DNA of 64,000 bases, taken from Candidatus Cloacimonas sp. (lineage in GTDB: Bacteria > Cloacimonadota > Cloacimonadia > Cloacimonadales > Cloacimonadaceae). Position numbers and translations under genes: made by a program. The stretch is taken from the NCBI GenBank assembly GCA_023227825.1, contig JALOCJ010000009.1, positions 32,966 to 96,965 on the forward strand, in the 5' to 3' direction. This document shows positions 1 through 9,100 of the stretch, in pieces (the stretch's first letter is position 1; each line of letters opens with the position of its first letter). The notes under the pieces are model-generated. The model saw only the letters and a program-made list of their open reading frames with translations. It did no database searches and was not told the DNA's origin.

Positions 1-1563
1 CAATGGATAAATAATTACCCGTATTGGACTTATACCAGTAGTGCTTCACCCCGGGCAAGGCAAAATCATAGTGATAGTGCAGCTCCTACAAATCTTTCCG
101 CTACCAACAATCTACCTAATATCCGCTTTAAAATCTTTGTAGATAGCAGTGTAATTTTGCCACCTACAGCTTTAACGGCTACTCCGGGAAATGGAATAGT
201 TACTTTATCCTGGCAGACACCAATTACAGGTAACATAGATAGTTATAATATTTACCGTAATAATGCCTTATATGATAATGTAGCTAATAGATATACTTAT
301 TATGATGTAGATGTTATAAATGGCACAACCTATTCCTATTATCTAACCTCTGTTTCTGGAACTAATGAATCACTTCCTACTTCAACTGTCCAGGCAACTC
401 CGAATAGTGTTACTTCCAGCGTAGCAATAATTGGTAGTGGAACAAGTGTTACAGGAACTAATTCTGCTAGTCCGATAAATATTTATTTTAGAAGTTCACA
501 CGGTCAGTCAATATATACTGCTGCAGAACTGAATGCAGCAGGAATTTATGGACCCATAGATATTTTACAGCTGGGTTTTTATATAGCCAGCTCTCCAGCT
601 TATGCTTTACCGAATTTCTTAATCCGAATGAAACACACAACCGCTACTAATGTGTCTTCCTGGCAAACAGCAACGGGAATGACTACAGTTTATACAAATG
701 CGTCCTATATGCCTGTTTCCGGTGGCTGGGATATGCTTACTCTTACTACTCCTTTTCATTGGAATGGAACAGATAATATTGTTGTTGATACTGCTTTTGG
801 TCTTGTAAGTCAATGGAATTCTTCGGGGACAGTTCAATACACAACTGTTACTAATGGTTATCGTTATATTTGGAACGATAACAATGACCAAACTAATGTT
901 TTTACGGGAGGTTATAATTCCAGTAATAGACCAAATATTAAAATTGTTATCCCTTCCCAAGCTCAAAATGCTTTAATTTCAGTTAATCCCGATCAATTGA
1001 ATTTTGGAGCTGTGGAAATTGGTAGTTCAACAACTTTGCCTTTTACCCTTCAAAATACCGGAAATCAGATATTGGCAGGTTATTTTTCGGTTCCAAATGG
1101 TTATTCTCTTGCTTTTCCGGCAAGAAAGGAATATACAGAGTTCAAAGATACGAGAAATGAAGAGCGTAATAATATGCAGTTTTCCATAGAAGCGGGTAAT
1201 TCATTGACTATTAATGTAACATTTACCCCTACGGCTCAGACATTGTATAATGGAAATCTGGTGATCACCAGTAATGCAACAAATTATCACAATTTTAATC
1301 TTGTTTTAACCGGTAGCGGTTATTATCCTTCTCTGGAAACGCCTATTGTAACATTGTCTAATGAAGGTTCAAGTATTTTGTTGCACTGGAATGCAGTCCC
1401 CAATGCTGTCAGTTATCAAATATATCGCAGTGATAATCCTTATAGTAGTTTCACTTTGATTGGAACTACTTCCTACCTGCAGTTCACTGATGTAAGTGGA
1501 AATAAAGGATTTTATTATATCAAGGCAAGTACACAAAATCCTGCTTTGAAAGTTGCACCTTAA
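1..1563 (+). CDS. Secreted fibronectin-type/choice-of-anchor surface protein, 5'-truncated by window edge
   Basis: The frame is open from base 1, so the gene starts upstream of the window; the TTG at 157 is only an internal codon. The visible 520 residues hold the tail of a beta module (to about residue 50), a fibronectin type III-like domain (about 53-132), and a second beta module (about 135-320). An ASH/HYDIN-like immunoglobulin domain follows (about 322-440, with 'LNFGAVEIGSSTTLPFTLQN'), then another Fn3-like stretch. The beta module resembles the N-terminal module of the protein at 10770-13922. The role is probably extracellular or surface binding, but the ligand is unknown. No YPNPFNP sorting domain is present: the protein stops abruptly after an Fn3-like strand, 10 bases before a hairpin cluster. 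Truncation by repeat invasion is possible. Confidence 0.75.
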   Translation, partial: QWINNYPYWTYTSSASPRARQNHSDSAAPTNLSATNNLPNIRFKIFVDSSVILPPTALTATPGNGIVTLSWQTPITGNIDSYNIYRNNALYDNVANRYTYYDVDVINGTTYSYYLTSVSGTNESLPTSTVQATPNSVTSSVAIIGSGTSVTGTNSASPINIYFRSSHGQSIYTAAELNAAGIYGPIDILQLGFYIASSPAYALPNFLIRMKHTTATNVSSWQTATGMTTVYTNASYMPVSGGWDMLTLTTPFHWNGTDNIVVDTAFGLVSQWNSSGTVQYTTVTNGYRYIWNDNNDQTNVFTGGYNSSNRPNIKIVIPSQAQNALISVNPDQLNFGAVEIGSSTTLPFTLQNTGNQILAGYFSVPNGYSLAFPARKEYTEFKDTRNEERNNMQFSIEAGNSLTINVTFTPTAQTLYNGNLVITSNATNYHNFNLVLTGSGYYPSLETPIVTLSNEGSSILLHWNAVPNAVSYQIYRSDNPYSSFTLIGTTSYLQFTDVSGNKGFYYIKASTQNPALKVAP

Positions 1564-1573
1564 ATATCCGGAA

Positions 1574-1853
1574 GAACGACATCCCTGTCGTTTATTATAG
1601 TTGACCAGGAGGTCAACCTTCCGGAAGAACGACGTCCTCGTCGTTCATTTTGAAGTTGACGGGGACAGCAACCATCCGGTGTTTTTGGTTGACGGGGAGG
1701 TCAACGATCCGGAATAACGACGTCCTCGTCGTTCCACTGCCAACCGAGCTTATTCGTTATTGCTGACTATTATGTAACTGAATAAATAGAAGGGGGGAGT
1801 GGGTTGACGGGGACATCAACAATCCGGTTTTTGGGTTGACGGGGACGTCAACG
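1574..1853. repeat. Cluster of eight short hairpin repeats
   Basis: Eight 18-20 bp imperfect palindromes start near 1574, 1600, 1627, 1655, 1687, 1715, 1802 and 1834. Two arm types are mixed: GAAC...GTTC (e.g. 1627-1646) and GGTT...AACC (e.g. 1834-1853). They share a centre of the form GAC-N-(A/G)GGA-N-GTC and are flanked by CCGG. There is no gene here. The stop codon of the upstream surface protein lies immediately before the first copy, and tRNA-Gly follows. Confidence 0.9.
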
Positions 1854-1866
1854 ATCCGGAAAAAAA

Positions 1867-1942
1867 TGGAGCGGGCAACGGGATTTGAACCCGCGACCCT
1901 CAGCTTGGGAAGCTAATGCTCTACCATCTGAGCTATGCCCGC
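1867..1942 (-). tRNA. tRNA-Gly (anticodon CCC)
   Basis: The minus strand folds as a full cloverleaf. The acceptor GCGGGCA pairs with TGCCCGC, the anticodon arm TTAGC/GCTGA encloses the loop TTCCCAA, and the T arm GCGGG/CCCGT encloses TTCAAAT. The discriminator is U and the CCA end is encoded (1867-1869). Anticodon positions 34-36 read CCC, which decodes GGG glycine. The arrangement resembles E. coli glyU. Confidence 0.95.
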
Positions 1943-2125
1943 TTTTAGTTATATGCAAAAATTTTGATGAGGTCTTCCAAGTCAAGGAAAAACAATATAT
2001 CGGGTAGGATATTTCGTTTTGCTACAGAGGACGCCATCCTGTAAAATAATCACTCAAGAATTTACTGACCCGGAATTCGTTAACCCATATATTCTTTATC
2101 TGTTTTATATGCCATCCCGAAATTT

Positions 2126-2773
2126 TCAGGTTGTGTAAGTAGTTGTGATTAGAACCTGCATTTCGCCAATAATTCTCTTTACTGCAGGGCTGATAAGATC
2201 CATATTATTTAAAAGTTTTAAGCGTGCACTGCGTTGTTCCAATTCCTCTTTCGTAAAGATTTTATCCATCAGTCCGCAGATTTGTAATAAAGCAAGTAAA
2301 GCCAGGTCTCTGGGTTCAGGTTTTACATCAGTAAGTATGGTTTTACGAATACGGGAGAGGACTTCTTCCTCTTCTTTCTGGTCAATAACAGGATAGCGAC
2401 GTTTTTTGAAGAGCCATAAGACCTTACATTGGCTTACTTTGATGATACCTTTTTCTTCCAAAGATTGCAGTAGTTTATCTTTCAAGTGCACCATAGAATT
2501 ATAAAGGTGACCTACTAAAACAGCTGGTTGATTTCCTGCTTCTGTCTCAACTAAATTCTCCAGGATAGTATCCAGAAACTCATCACCTGTAGGTTCTGTA
2601 GAAAGAACATAGATACCTTCCAAACCTACATCTATTCTTTTTCTCAAAGCCAAATCCATTAAAAGCGCTCCAATTAAAGCTACATTGATATTGATATTGG
2701 AAATCCTATAGAATGAATTGGTTTGATCATCTATGGCTAAGATAATTAGTTCTTCTGCGCAGTTAAGTAACAT
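2126..2773 (-). CDS. GOLPH3/Vps74 (GPP34) family protein
   Basis: This 215-residue protein has the bacterial GPP34 pattern. An N-terminal 'ILAIDDQTNSFYRIS' strand is followed by 'ALLMDLALRKRIDV', a PTGDEFLD motif near residues 60-67, then 'LEEKGIIKVSQCKVLWLFKKRRYPV' and a helical C-terminal half. Eukaryotic members bind PI4P and retain Golgi enzymes; bacterial roles are poorly known, so a lipid or membrane-surface role is inference. The start is supported by GAGGAA just upstream of the ATG. It begins 22 bases after the stop of the solute-binding lipoprotein gene on the same strand, so the two are probably co-transcribed. Confidence 0.75.
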   Translation of the reverse strand: MLLNCAEELIILAIDDQTNSFYRISNININVALIGALLMDLALRKRIDVGLEGIYVLSTEPTGDEFLDTILENLVETEAGNQPAVLVGHLYNSMVHLKDKLLQSLEEKGIIKVSQCKVLWLFKKRRYPVIDQKEEEEVLSRIRKTILTDVKPEPRDLALLALLQICGLMDKIFTKEELEQRSARLKLLNNMDLISPAVKRIIGEMQVLITTTYTT

Positions 2774-2795
2774 ATATTCCTCGTTAGGATGATAG

Positions 2796-4085
2796 CTACA
2801 AGTTTTTTAGATACTTTTCTTCATCAATAATAGCTTGAAACTTTTGGTTCATTTCATCCAATGCCTGTTTAGGAGTAGATATTCCCCGCATTGCTTTTTC
2901 CAAATAATTTTTTAATTCCATACGAGCTTTGAACCAAGCAGAAATCTGGGGCTCAAAAACAGCCGTTTCCAGTTGGTCATAAATCCCTTGAAATTGAGGA
3001 TAGTCCTTTAAAAAATTCTGCAGAACGGGAGATTGCATAGCACTTTTCCGCACAGGCATATAGCAGGTTTCGGCACTCCATCTAGCTGTCTGTTCTGTAT
3101 CGGTAAACCATTTAATAAATTCCCATGCACCCCGTTCTCTTTTTTCATCTCCGCTTTTGAAGATAACGATATTTGTTCCGCTAATGGAGCTTTTATTTGT
3201 TCTATAAGCAGGTAGCGGAGCATAACCAATATTGAAATTGATAGGTTGCTGACGCATATGCGTGATGGAGACACTGCTTCCTTCATACATAGCTACAATT
3301 CCTGCCAGAAAGTCATTCTGCCCTTCAAATTCTCGCACCAGATAAACGGTTTTATCTTTATTCAACAGATCCGTTAAAAAAGTTAGTGCTTCAATTGCTT
3401 GTGGACTATTCAGCTGGGGCTTGCCTTTTTCATCTAAAATAGTTCCTCCGGCTTGATAGAGCAAATTGATAAATTGCCATTCGTTAACATTAAAATTGGT
3501 TCCATAAGTTTCCGGTTTCCCATCGTTATTTTTATCCAGTGTAAGGATTTTGCAATAGGAACGATATTCATCCCAATTGGCAGGAAAGTGATTTGGATCA
3601 AGACCGGCTCTATAAAATGCATCTTTATTGTAAAAATAGGCACGTACGCTTTTATTGAAAGGAAAAGAATAGATGGTATCATTAAAAGTATTAGATTTCA
3701 AAAAAACAGGATAGATATCCTCCAGATTATCTTTTGTCCATGTTGTGTCTGCATTCATAAAGTCCTCAAGATTACACAATACACCTGCTTCAATATATTT
3801 AGCAGTCCAGGATTCATATACCTGCGCAATATCGGGTTGATTATTAGCTTGGATGGAAGCCATAAGTTTTTGGGAAAGAGCATTGTAACTGCTAATAGGA
3901 TTAGCTATTACTTCAATATCTTTATGAGTTTTGTTAAATTCACTAATCATATTATTTAGTGTTTCTCCCAAGGGACCGCTAATGCCATGCCAAAAAATAA
4001 CCTTAACTTTATTGGATTGGACTGAACTTTTACAACCGGCTAACAGCACAATGAGCATTAGAACAGCTATAAAGAACTTGCGCAT
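2796..4085 (-). CDS. Extracellular solute-binding lipoprotein of a carbohydrate ABC transporter (family 1)
   Basis: This 429-residue protein begins with a lipoprotein signal peptide (MRKFFIAVLMLIVLLAGC, lipid-attached Cys18). The remainder is a family 1 / UgpB-like binding protein, with 'VKVIFWHGISGPLGETLNNMI' at the mature N-terminus, 'NQPDIAQVYESW', 'FPFNKSVRAYFYNKDAFYRAGL' and 'WEFIKWFTDTEQTARWS'. Such proteins capture sugars, maltooligosaccharides or glycerol-3-phosphate for an ABC importer; the exact substrate cannot be read here. No permease or ATPase gene lies nearby. The downstream partner in the probable operon is the GPP34 protein, an unusual pairing. Confidence 0.85.
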   Translation of the reverse strand: MRKFFIAVLMLIVLLAGCKSSVQSNKVKVIFWHGISGPLGETLNNMISEFNKTHKDIEVIANPISSYNALSQKLMASIQANNQPDIAQVYESWTAKYIEAGVLCNLEDFMNADTTWTKDNLEDIYPVFLKSNTFNDTIYSFPFNKSVRAYFYNKDAFYRAGLDPNHFPANWDEYRSYCKILTLDKNNDGKPETYGTNFNVNEWQFINLLYQAGGTILDEKGKPQLNSPQAIEALTFLTDLLNKDKTVYLVREFEGQNDFLAGIVAMYEGSSVSITHMRQQPINFNIGYAPLPAYRTNKSSISGTNIVIFKSGDEKRERGAWEFIKWFTDTEQTARWSAETCYMPVRKSAMQSPVLQNFLKDYPQFQGIYDQLETAVFEPQISAWFKARMELKNYLEKAMRGISTPKQALDEMNQKFQAIIDEEKYLKNL

Positions 4086-4220
4086 TACAACTCCTTATTT
4101 TTCTAAAAGAAATTCCACTGCCATCTTTATTAGTTCAGAGTTAGCGTCAACGAAAAAATGAAATAGTGAGAGTTCTCTTCCCAGAATTAACGAAATTCCT
4201 GTCGTTTCCTATCCTCTATG

Positions 4221-4430
4221 TAAGTAAGAAGTCATATGCGCCTTGAGAATTTTCACTTGTGAAATAACTTTTGTGGCATAGTCCTCAATATATGTCAGGA
4301 GTCATTTGTGCCTTGAGAATTTTCACCTGAGAGATAACTTTTGTGGCATAGTCCTCAATGTATGTCAGGAGTCATTTGTGCCTTGATAACTTTCACCTGG
4401 GAAATAACATTTGTGGCACATATGACTCAT
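4221..4430. repeat. Three tandem 70-bp repeat units (U module)
   Basis: Units begin near 4221, 4291 and 4361, exactly 70 bp apart; the first is the most diverged. Each carries 'GTCATTTGTGCC' (or a variant), an AT-rich middle and GGCATAGTCCTC. The last unit ends with GGCACATATGACTC (4415-4428), which forms an almost perfect 14-bp inverted repeat with GAGTCATTTGTGCC (4369-4382). I see no coding potential. The surrounding 4086-5453 gap has no gene and consists mainly of repeat modules. Confidence 0.85.
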
Positions 4431-4490
4431 GGCGACCCTATAGACCAATCATAAATAAAATCTGTGTTATCTATGTAATCTGTGAGAGAT

Positions 4491-4559
4491 AGTCGTCACG
4501 AGTCCTCACTGCCAAACGAATTTGAGGGATGTGTATAAATTTTGATGGCAGTGACGACT
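4491..4559. repeat. 69-bp hairpin repeat (M2 module), copy 1
   Basis: AGTCGTCAC at 4491-4499 is the exact reverse complement of GTGACGACT at 4551-4559. A second left arm, AGTCCTCACTGCCA, pairs with TGGCAGTGACGACT with one mismatch, so two alternative stems compete for the same right arm. Further copies of the same 69-bp span lie at 5183, 39409 and 48030. Confidence 0.85.
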
Positions 4560-4560
4560 C

Positions 4561-4700
4561 CTGACTTGCATTTGTGCCTTGATAACTTTCACCTGGGAAA
4601 TAACTTTTGTGGCATAGTCCTCAATGTATGTCAGGAGTCATTTGTGCCTTGAGAATTTTCACCTGAGAGATAACTTTTGTGGCACATATGACTCATGACG
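4561..4700. repeat. Two further tandem 70-bp U units followed by 'aatctgtgtaatc' repeats
   Basis: Units start near 4561 and 4631 with the same 70-bp period as 4221-4430. The second closes with GGCACATATGACTC at about 4681-4694. From 4701 to about 4820 the sequence is made of 'gaccaatca...aaaatctgtgtaatc...gaaatctgcgtgaa' segments, which also follow the U units at 4431, 39290 and 47870. No gene is visible. Confidence 0.8.
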
Positions 4701-4846
4701 ACCCTATAGACCAATCATAAATAAAATCTGTGTAATCAGCGAAATCTGCGTGAAACAACAACCCTGTAGACCCATCAAAAAATCAAATCTGTGTAATCTG
4801 TATAATCTGTGAGAGATAGTCGTGTGTGTTGTTGGAAGATACAATT

Positions 4847-4961
4847 CCTTCCCTACTGGAAAGTTTAGTGCCTATTATTAGTTTATGAAAGAGTTCTCAA
4901 ACTTAGTTTTAGTATCTATAAACAGGCATATAAGTGGCATTTGAGAGGGTAGTAGGGAAGG
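4847..4961. other. Foldable 115-bp segment closed by an 11-bp perfect inverted repeat
   Basis: CCTTCCCTACT at 4847-4857 is the exact reverse complement of AGTAGGGAAGG at 4951-4961. Between them lie smaller complementary words (TGCCT/AGGCA, CTCAAA/TTTGAG), so a branched fold is possible. It has no repeat-module sequence and no convincing ORF. It could be a MITE-like remnant or a structured RNA; neither is established. Confidence 0.45.
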
Positions 4962-5136
4962 AGAAGATTACCAAGTCGTAATGCTGATAAATATAAGAAG
5001 ATGTAATATTACAACAAGAACACTAAAAAGAAAGAGAAAACAATTTTTTGTTTACGGTTTTTCAATTTTTCATTATCTCTATATCTTTTTGATTCTATCT
5101 TACTTTTTCGTTCTTTATTTTTAGTTTGAGGACTAG

Positions 5137-5156
5137 AAACGACGAGGATGTCGTTT
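5137..5156. repeat. Single hairpin repeat with AAAC/GTTT arms
   Basis: The copy AAACGACGAGGATGTCGTTT is followed by TTCCGG-like sequence (tttccggaaa). It belongs to the hairpin family seen at 1574-1853, 14051-14749, 27690-27808, 38810-38884 and 52419-52560, but uses a fourth, still complementary arm pair. Confidence 0.8.
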
Positions 5157-5182
5157 TTCCGGAAAGGAAATCTGCGAGAGAA

Positions 5183-5251
5183 AGTCGTCATGAGTCCTCA
5201 CTGCCAAACAAATTTGAGGGATGTGTATAAATTTTGATGGCAGTGACGACT
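5183..5251. repeat. 69-bp hairpin repeat (M2 module), copy 2, followed by partial U module
   Basis: AGTCGTCAT at the left and GTGACGACT at the right (5243-5251) delimit the same 69-bp span as at 4491. It continues into a partial U module to about 5310. A 'cctgttcatcccagacctattcaatcc' segment (about 5356-5385) and 'aatctgtgtaatcagcgaaatctgcg' text follow, up to the sirtuin gene. Confidence 0.8.
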
Positions 5252-5453
5252 CCTGACTTACATTTACACCTTGATAACTTTCACATGGGAAATAACTTTT
5301 GAGTTCGGGACAGCTTATGTTTTTTTATAATATAATAACCCTAAAATCCTTTTTATCCTGTTCATCCCAGACCTATTCAATCCTTGTTTCTAAAATCAAA
5401 TCTGTGTAATCAGCGAAATCTGCGTGAAACGTGTAATCTGTGAGCAATAAAAT

Positions 5454-6167
5454 CTACCCATTAATCCATTTATCAACTAATTCAGGCAAAATTTCTCCTG
5501 ATTTACCCTGATAAAATTCATCAATATAGGAAAGGTTATCCGGTTTTTCCAGATTTATGGCTATTGTTTTAGCTCCCATCAATTTAGCAGTAAGAACGAA
5601 ACCTGCAGCAGGATAAACAACCCCGCTGGTTCCCACAATTAAAAAGATAGAACAGTTTCTGAGGGCATCATCAATTAAACTCAGGTAATGGGGTATTTCT
5701 CCAAACCAGACGATATCGGGTCTTAGAACTCCATTGCAAAAAGGGCAAGTAGGGATAGATTTTGTTAAATCTATATCCTTAATAGCTAATTTGCTATGGC
5801 AATGGGTGCAGATACATGTGGCAAGAGAACCATGCATTTCCAAAACTCTTTTAGAGCCAGCTTTTAAATGGAGGCAATCCACATTTTGGGTAACCAGTAA
5901 AAAGTTATCTCCTAAAAAATGTTCCAATTTAACTAAAGCAAAATGAGCCGGATTGGGCTTACGGGAAATACTATCTTCATAGCGTTGACGATAAAATTCC
6001 CAAACTTTTATTGGATTAGAGCTAAAAGCTTCAGGAGTGGCAACATCTTCAACCCGATTATCTTCCCATAAGCCACCGCTATCCCTAAAAGTTCTGATAC
6101 CAGATTCAGCGCTGATACCAGCTCCGGTTAAAACGAGAACCTTAGTAGCGGGAGTAAGTTTCAGCAT
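5454..6167 (-). CDS. cobB: NAD-dependent protein deacylase, Sir2 family
   Basis: This 237-residue sirtuin removes acyl groups from lysine using NAD+. Seen in sequence: the NAD-binding GAGISAESGIRTFRD motif (residues 15-29), TQNVDCLH (93-100, with Cys in place of the usual Gly), and the catalytic His112 in 'LEMHGS'. Zinc ligands are Cys120/Cys123 and Cys141/Cys144, and the VGTSG loop comes later. Tyr59 and Arg62 form the YxxR pair found in CobB/SIRT5-type enzymes, which favours desuccinylase or demalonylase activity in addition to deacetylation (family knowledge, not shown here). It starts 2 bases after the end of the C25 peptidase gene on the same strand and may be read from the same transcript. 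Confidence 0.9.
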   Translation of the reverse strand: MLKLTPATKVLVLTGAGISAESGIRTFRDSGGLWEDNRVEDVATPEAFSSNPIKVWEFYRQRYEDSISRKPNPAHFALVKLEHFLGDNFLLVTQNVDCLHLKAGSKRVLEMHGSLATCICTHCHSKLAIKDIDLTKSIPTCPFCNGVLRPDIVWFGEIPHYLSLIDDALRNCSIFLIVGTSGVVYPAAGFVLTAKLMGAKTIAINLEKPDNLSYIDEFYQGKSGEILPELVDKWING

Positions 6168-6169
6168 TT

Positions 6170-9100
6170 CTATTTAAGCAAAAGCATTTTTCGCATTTGG
6201 ACGCCTGATGGGGTTTTAATGCGATAGTAATATACTCCACTGGCTATATTATGGTTATTTATATCTAAGCCATTGAATACGACTTTATGAGTACCTGCAG
6301 GTTTAATCTCATCAATTAAGCGGTTAACTAATTGACCTTTAATATTGAAGACCTCCAGGCAAACCGGCATCCGAGCAGGCAGGGAAAACATAATTGTTGT
6401 TTCCGGATTGAAGGGATTGGGATAGTTTTTATACAGGACAACATTATTTGCGGAAGGAATACTTTCATCTTCATTAGCAACGATACCGGTAATTCTTACA
6501 TCATCAATATACCAGCCCTCTTCAGTCACATAACCATTACTGCCAAAAATCCAACGAAATTGAGCTATTCCACTAACATTACCAAGTTCAAAAATGGCTT
6601 CTGTCCAATCAAAATTACCTGAATAGACCCAGGTATTTGCAGAAAAAGGAGAAGCTGGGTTATTATAAATTCTATAGGGATAACCCCCTAAAGGAGTAAT
6701 TTGTGTCCAGCTACCACCATTCAAACTCATTTCTACCATTCCGCCATCCCAGGCATAATATTGATTGGTACTATGGGTTTCTGCATTCATCCAATGATAG
6801 AATTTCAACTGACAATCGGGGCTTACATTCATTTCAGGACTAACTAATGCACCATAAGCACTACTAGTATAATTAGCTGAACCGTTACCTCCAAATTTCA
6901 TAGCGTAAATCCCATCGGGAGTATGATTTCTATTTGAAGAACGATGCCACTGATTTACAAAACTGCTATTGAGCGCTACTGTTTCCCAATCCTGGTAATC
7001 CGCTTCAAAACTATAACTGAGAGCACCAATATGAATTACGAAATTTCCTTCTACCAGATTGCCATTTTCAGCACTGAAAATGTAACTTATCAGGTAGTTA
7101 TTATCAATCACTGCGCTATCCAACACCTGCAAAGTAATTGCACTTTGGTAATCAGCTGTGCTATTGGAATTTAAGGGAGCTAATAAAATTTCATCCTGCT
7201 CCAAAATAATATCAGAAGAAGTGTTAAAAAGAATAAACATTGGTGTGTATGCATTTCCACTACCTGTATTAGCTACACTGAAACTAATAGAAGGTGTATC
7301 TCCAGGCATAATCATCAAATCCGTATTATTTAGTTGATAGGAGAGCAGTTGTAAAACAGGAGCATTCAGAGTTAAGATAAAAGTGGAATTAGATAAATAG
7401 GAATCATAATTGGCTCTGATTGTTAAAGTTGCTCTTGTTTGATCAGCAAAATTGCCTACAATCCTGAACGAAAAGGCAGAATTAAGAGACAAAGAATCTC
7501 CAACAGCAATACCAGGAAAATTGGCTGTTGAAGAAAGAATTTGAATATTAGTTGAATTACTGGTGAGAGTTAAAGTTCCTGGAACTGTGAGGTCCATCAA
7601 TCCTACATTTTTAACATAGAGATTGAGAGATAGTGTTTCTCCCGTATGATAGAGTCCATCCTGATCGTTATAACTGATATTATTACATATAATATAGGGC
7701 ATTTCTGCAGCTAAAGCTGTAATCGTTGCACTAAAAGGATAAAAATTGTGTGCACTGATATAGATATAATAAGTTCCAGGAGCTAACGGAACTAAAAAAT
7801 TAACCACAATTAGACCATTTTCATCGGCAGTTGTTTTATACACAGTATGGTCTGAATTTTTTAAAACGAATTCAGCATTAGGTGCATTGGTCTGAATCTG
7901 ATAATAATTTACTCCTACCATTAATTGTTCAGGCAAATTAGCTGTTATAGATTGAGGAATATCAGTCCAAAGCAGCATAGCGGGATCACCAAAGAGATTG
8001 GTTTCATAAGTTACCCAATACATTACCGGTTCATTAGTGATATATGGAATATTATCTATTTTAGAATCAACCAAAGCATAACCTGCTTCATAAATGTTTT
8101 CTCCGAAAATTGCATCTATAAACTGGCGATGAATATATTGAGAAGCACCGTCAGTACTTCCCTGTACACCCCAACCGTAACGTGAATGAGAAATCATCGC
8201 TACAGGTCCTGTCGCAATAGAAGTCATTTTTTCTGTTATACAATCCGAAGTATACTGACCGGGAGAGGTCTCGCGATTATCAAAAGCACCGGAATAACAG
8301 CCCTGAGTAAAATATGTGGAAAAATTGTGATTTATGCCATTATTCGTTATTGTAGAGGAAGATACCTGATTATTGGATAAGCGCATCGTATAAGTAGTAT
8401 TGGAATGTCCTAAATGATTTACCAGGTTTGGTCCTGCACTTAAAAGAGGACGAATCTCATTTGCTCCCCAGGAATCAGCAGCACCATAAGTTCTATCGTA
8501 TAAAGTAGTTATATTCCAGGAAGTAGGAACTCCGATGGTTGTATAGCCGTTAGCACTACTTCCACCAATCATTTCATCCATATAATCGCCACCCCAGGTA
8601 GGTCCATCCCATAACCATTCGCCAACAAAAAACGCTGATTTTATTTCATTTGCTACCGGAGCATTGCTATACAGGGTTAATTTATTCAGGAAATTATCAA
8701 TTTCCGTATCGCTATTATAGCAATAACGACCGATAGCCAGTTCTGGTGCAAGGTCTGTTTCATAAATTTCACCCCAGTTGCTATCGCCGTCATCATTCCA
8801 GTTTCCATCTAAACAAGCATAATACATATCAGCAGGAATATCAGCATCTGTGCCTTCATCACTGCTATCTACACTAACATAAAAACCTCTATGGGGAATA
8901 ACATCCGTATCACCTGCCAGAAAAACATAACGCAAAGGATTGGTTGTATATAAAGATATAATGTAATTACGCAATTTTTCCTGTGTGTCAGCTCCTGCGG
9001 TTTCAGCAATTATATCGCTGATACTTTTGATAAGAACTGTTTTCCCGCGTGTTTCCTGAGAGGTTTTTAGAGGAGTCCACAGGGTTATTTTTTCCGCATC

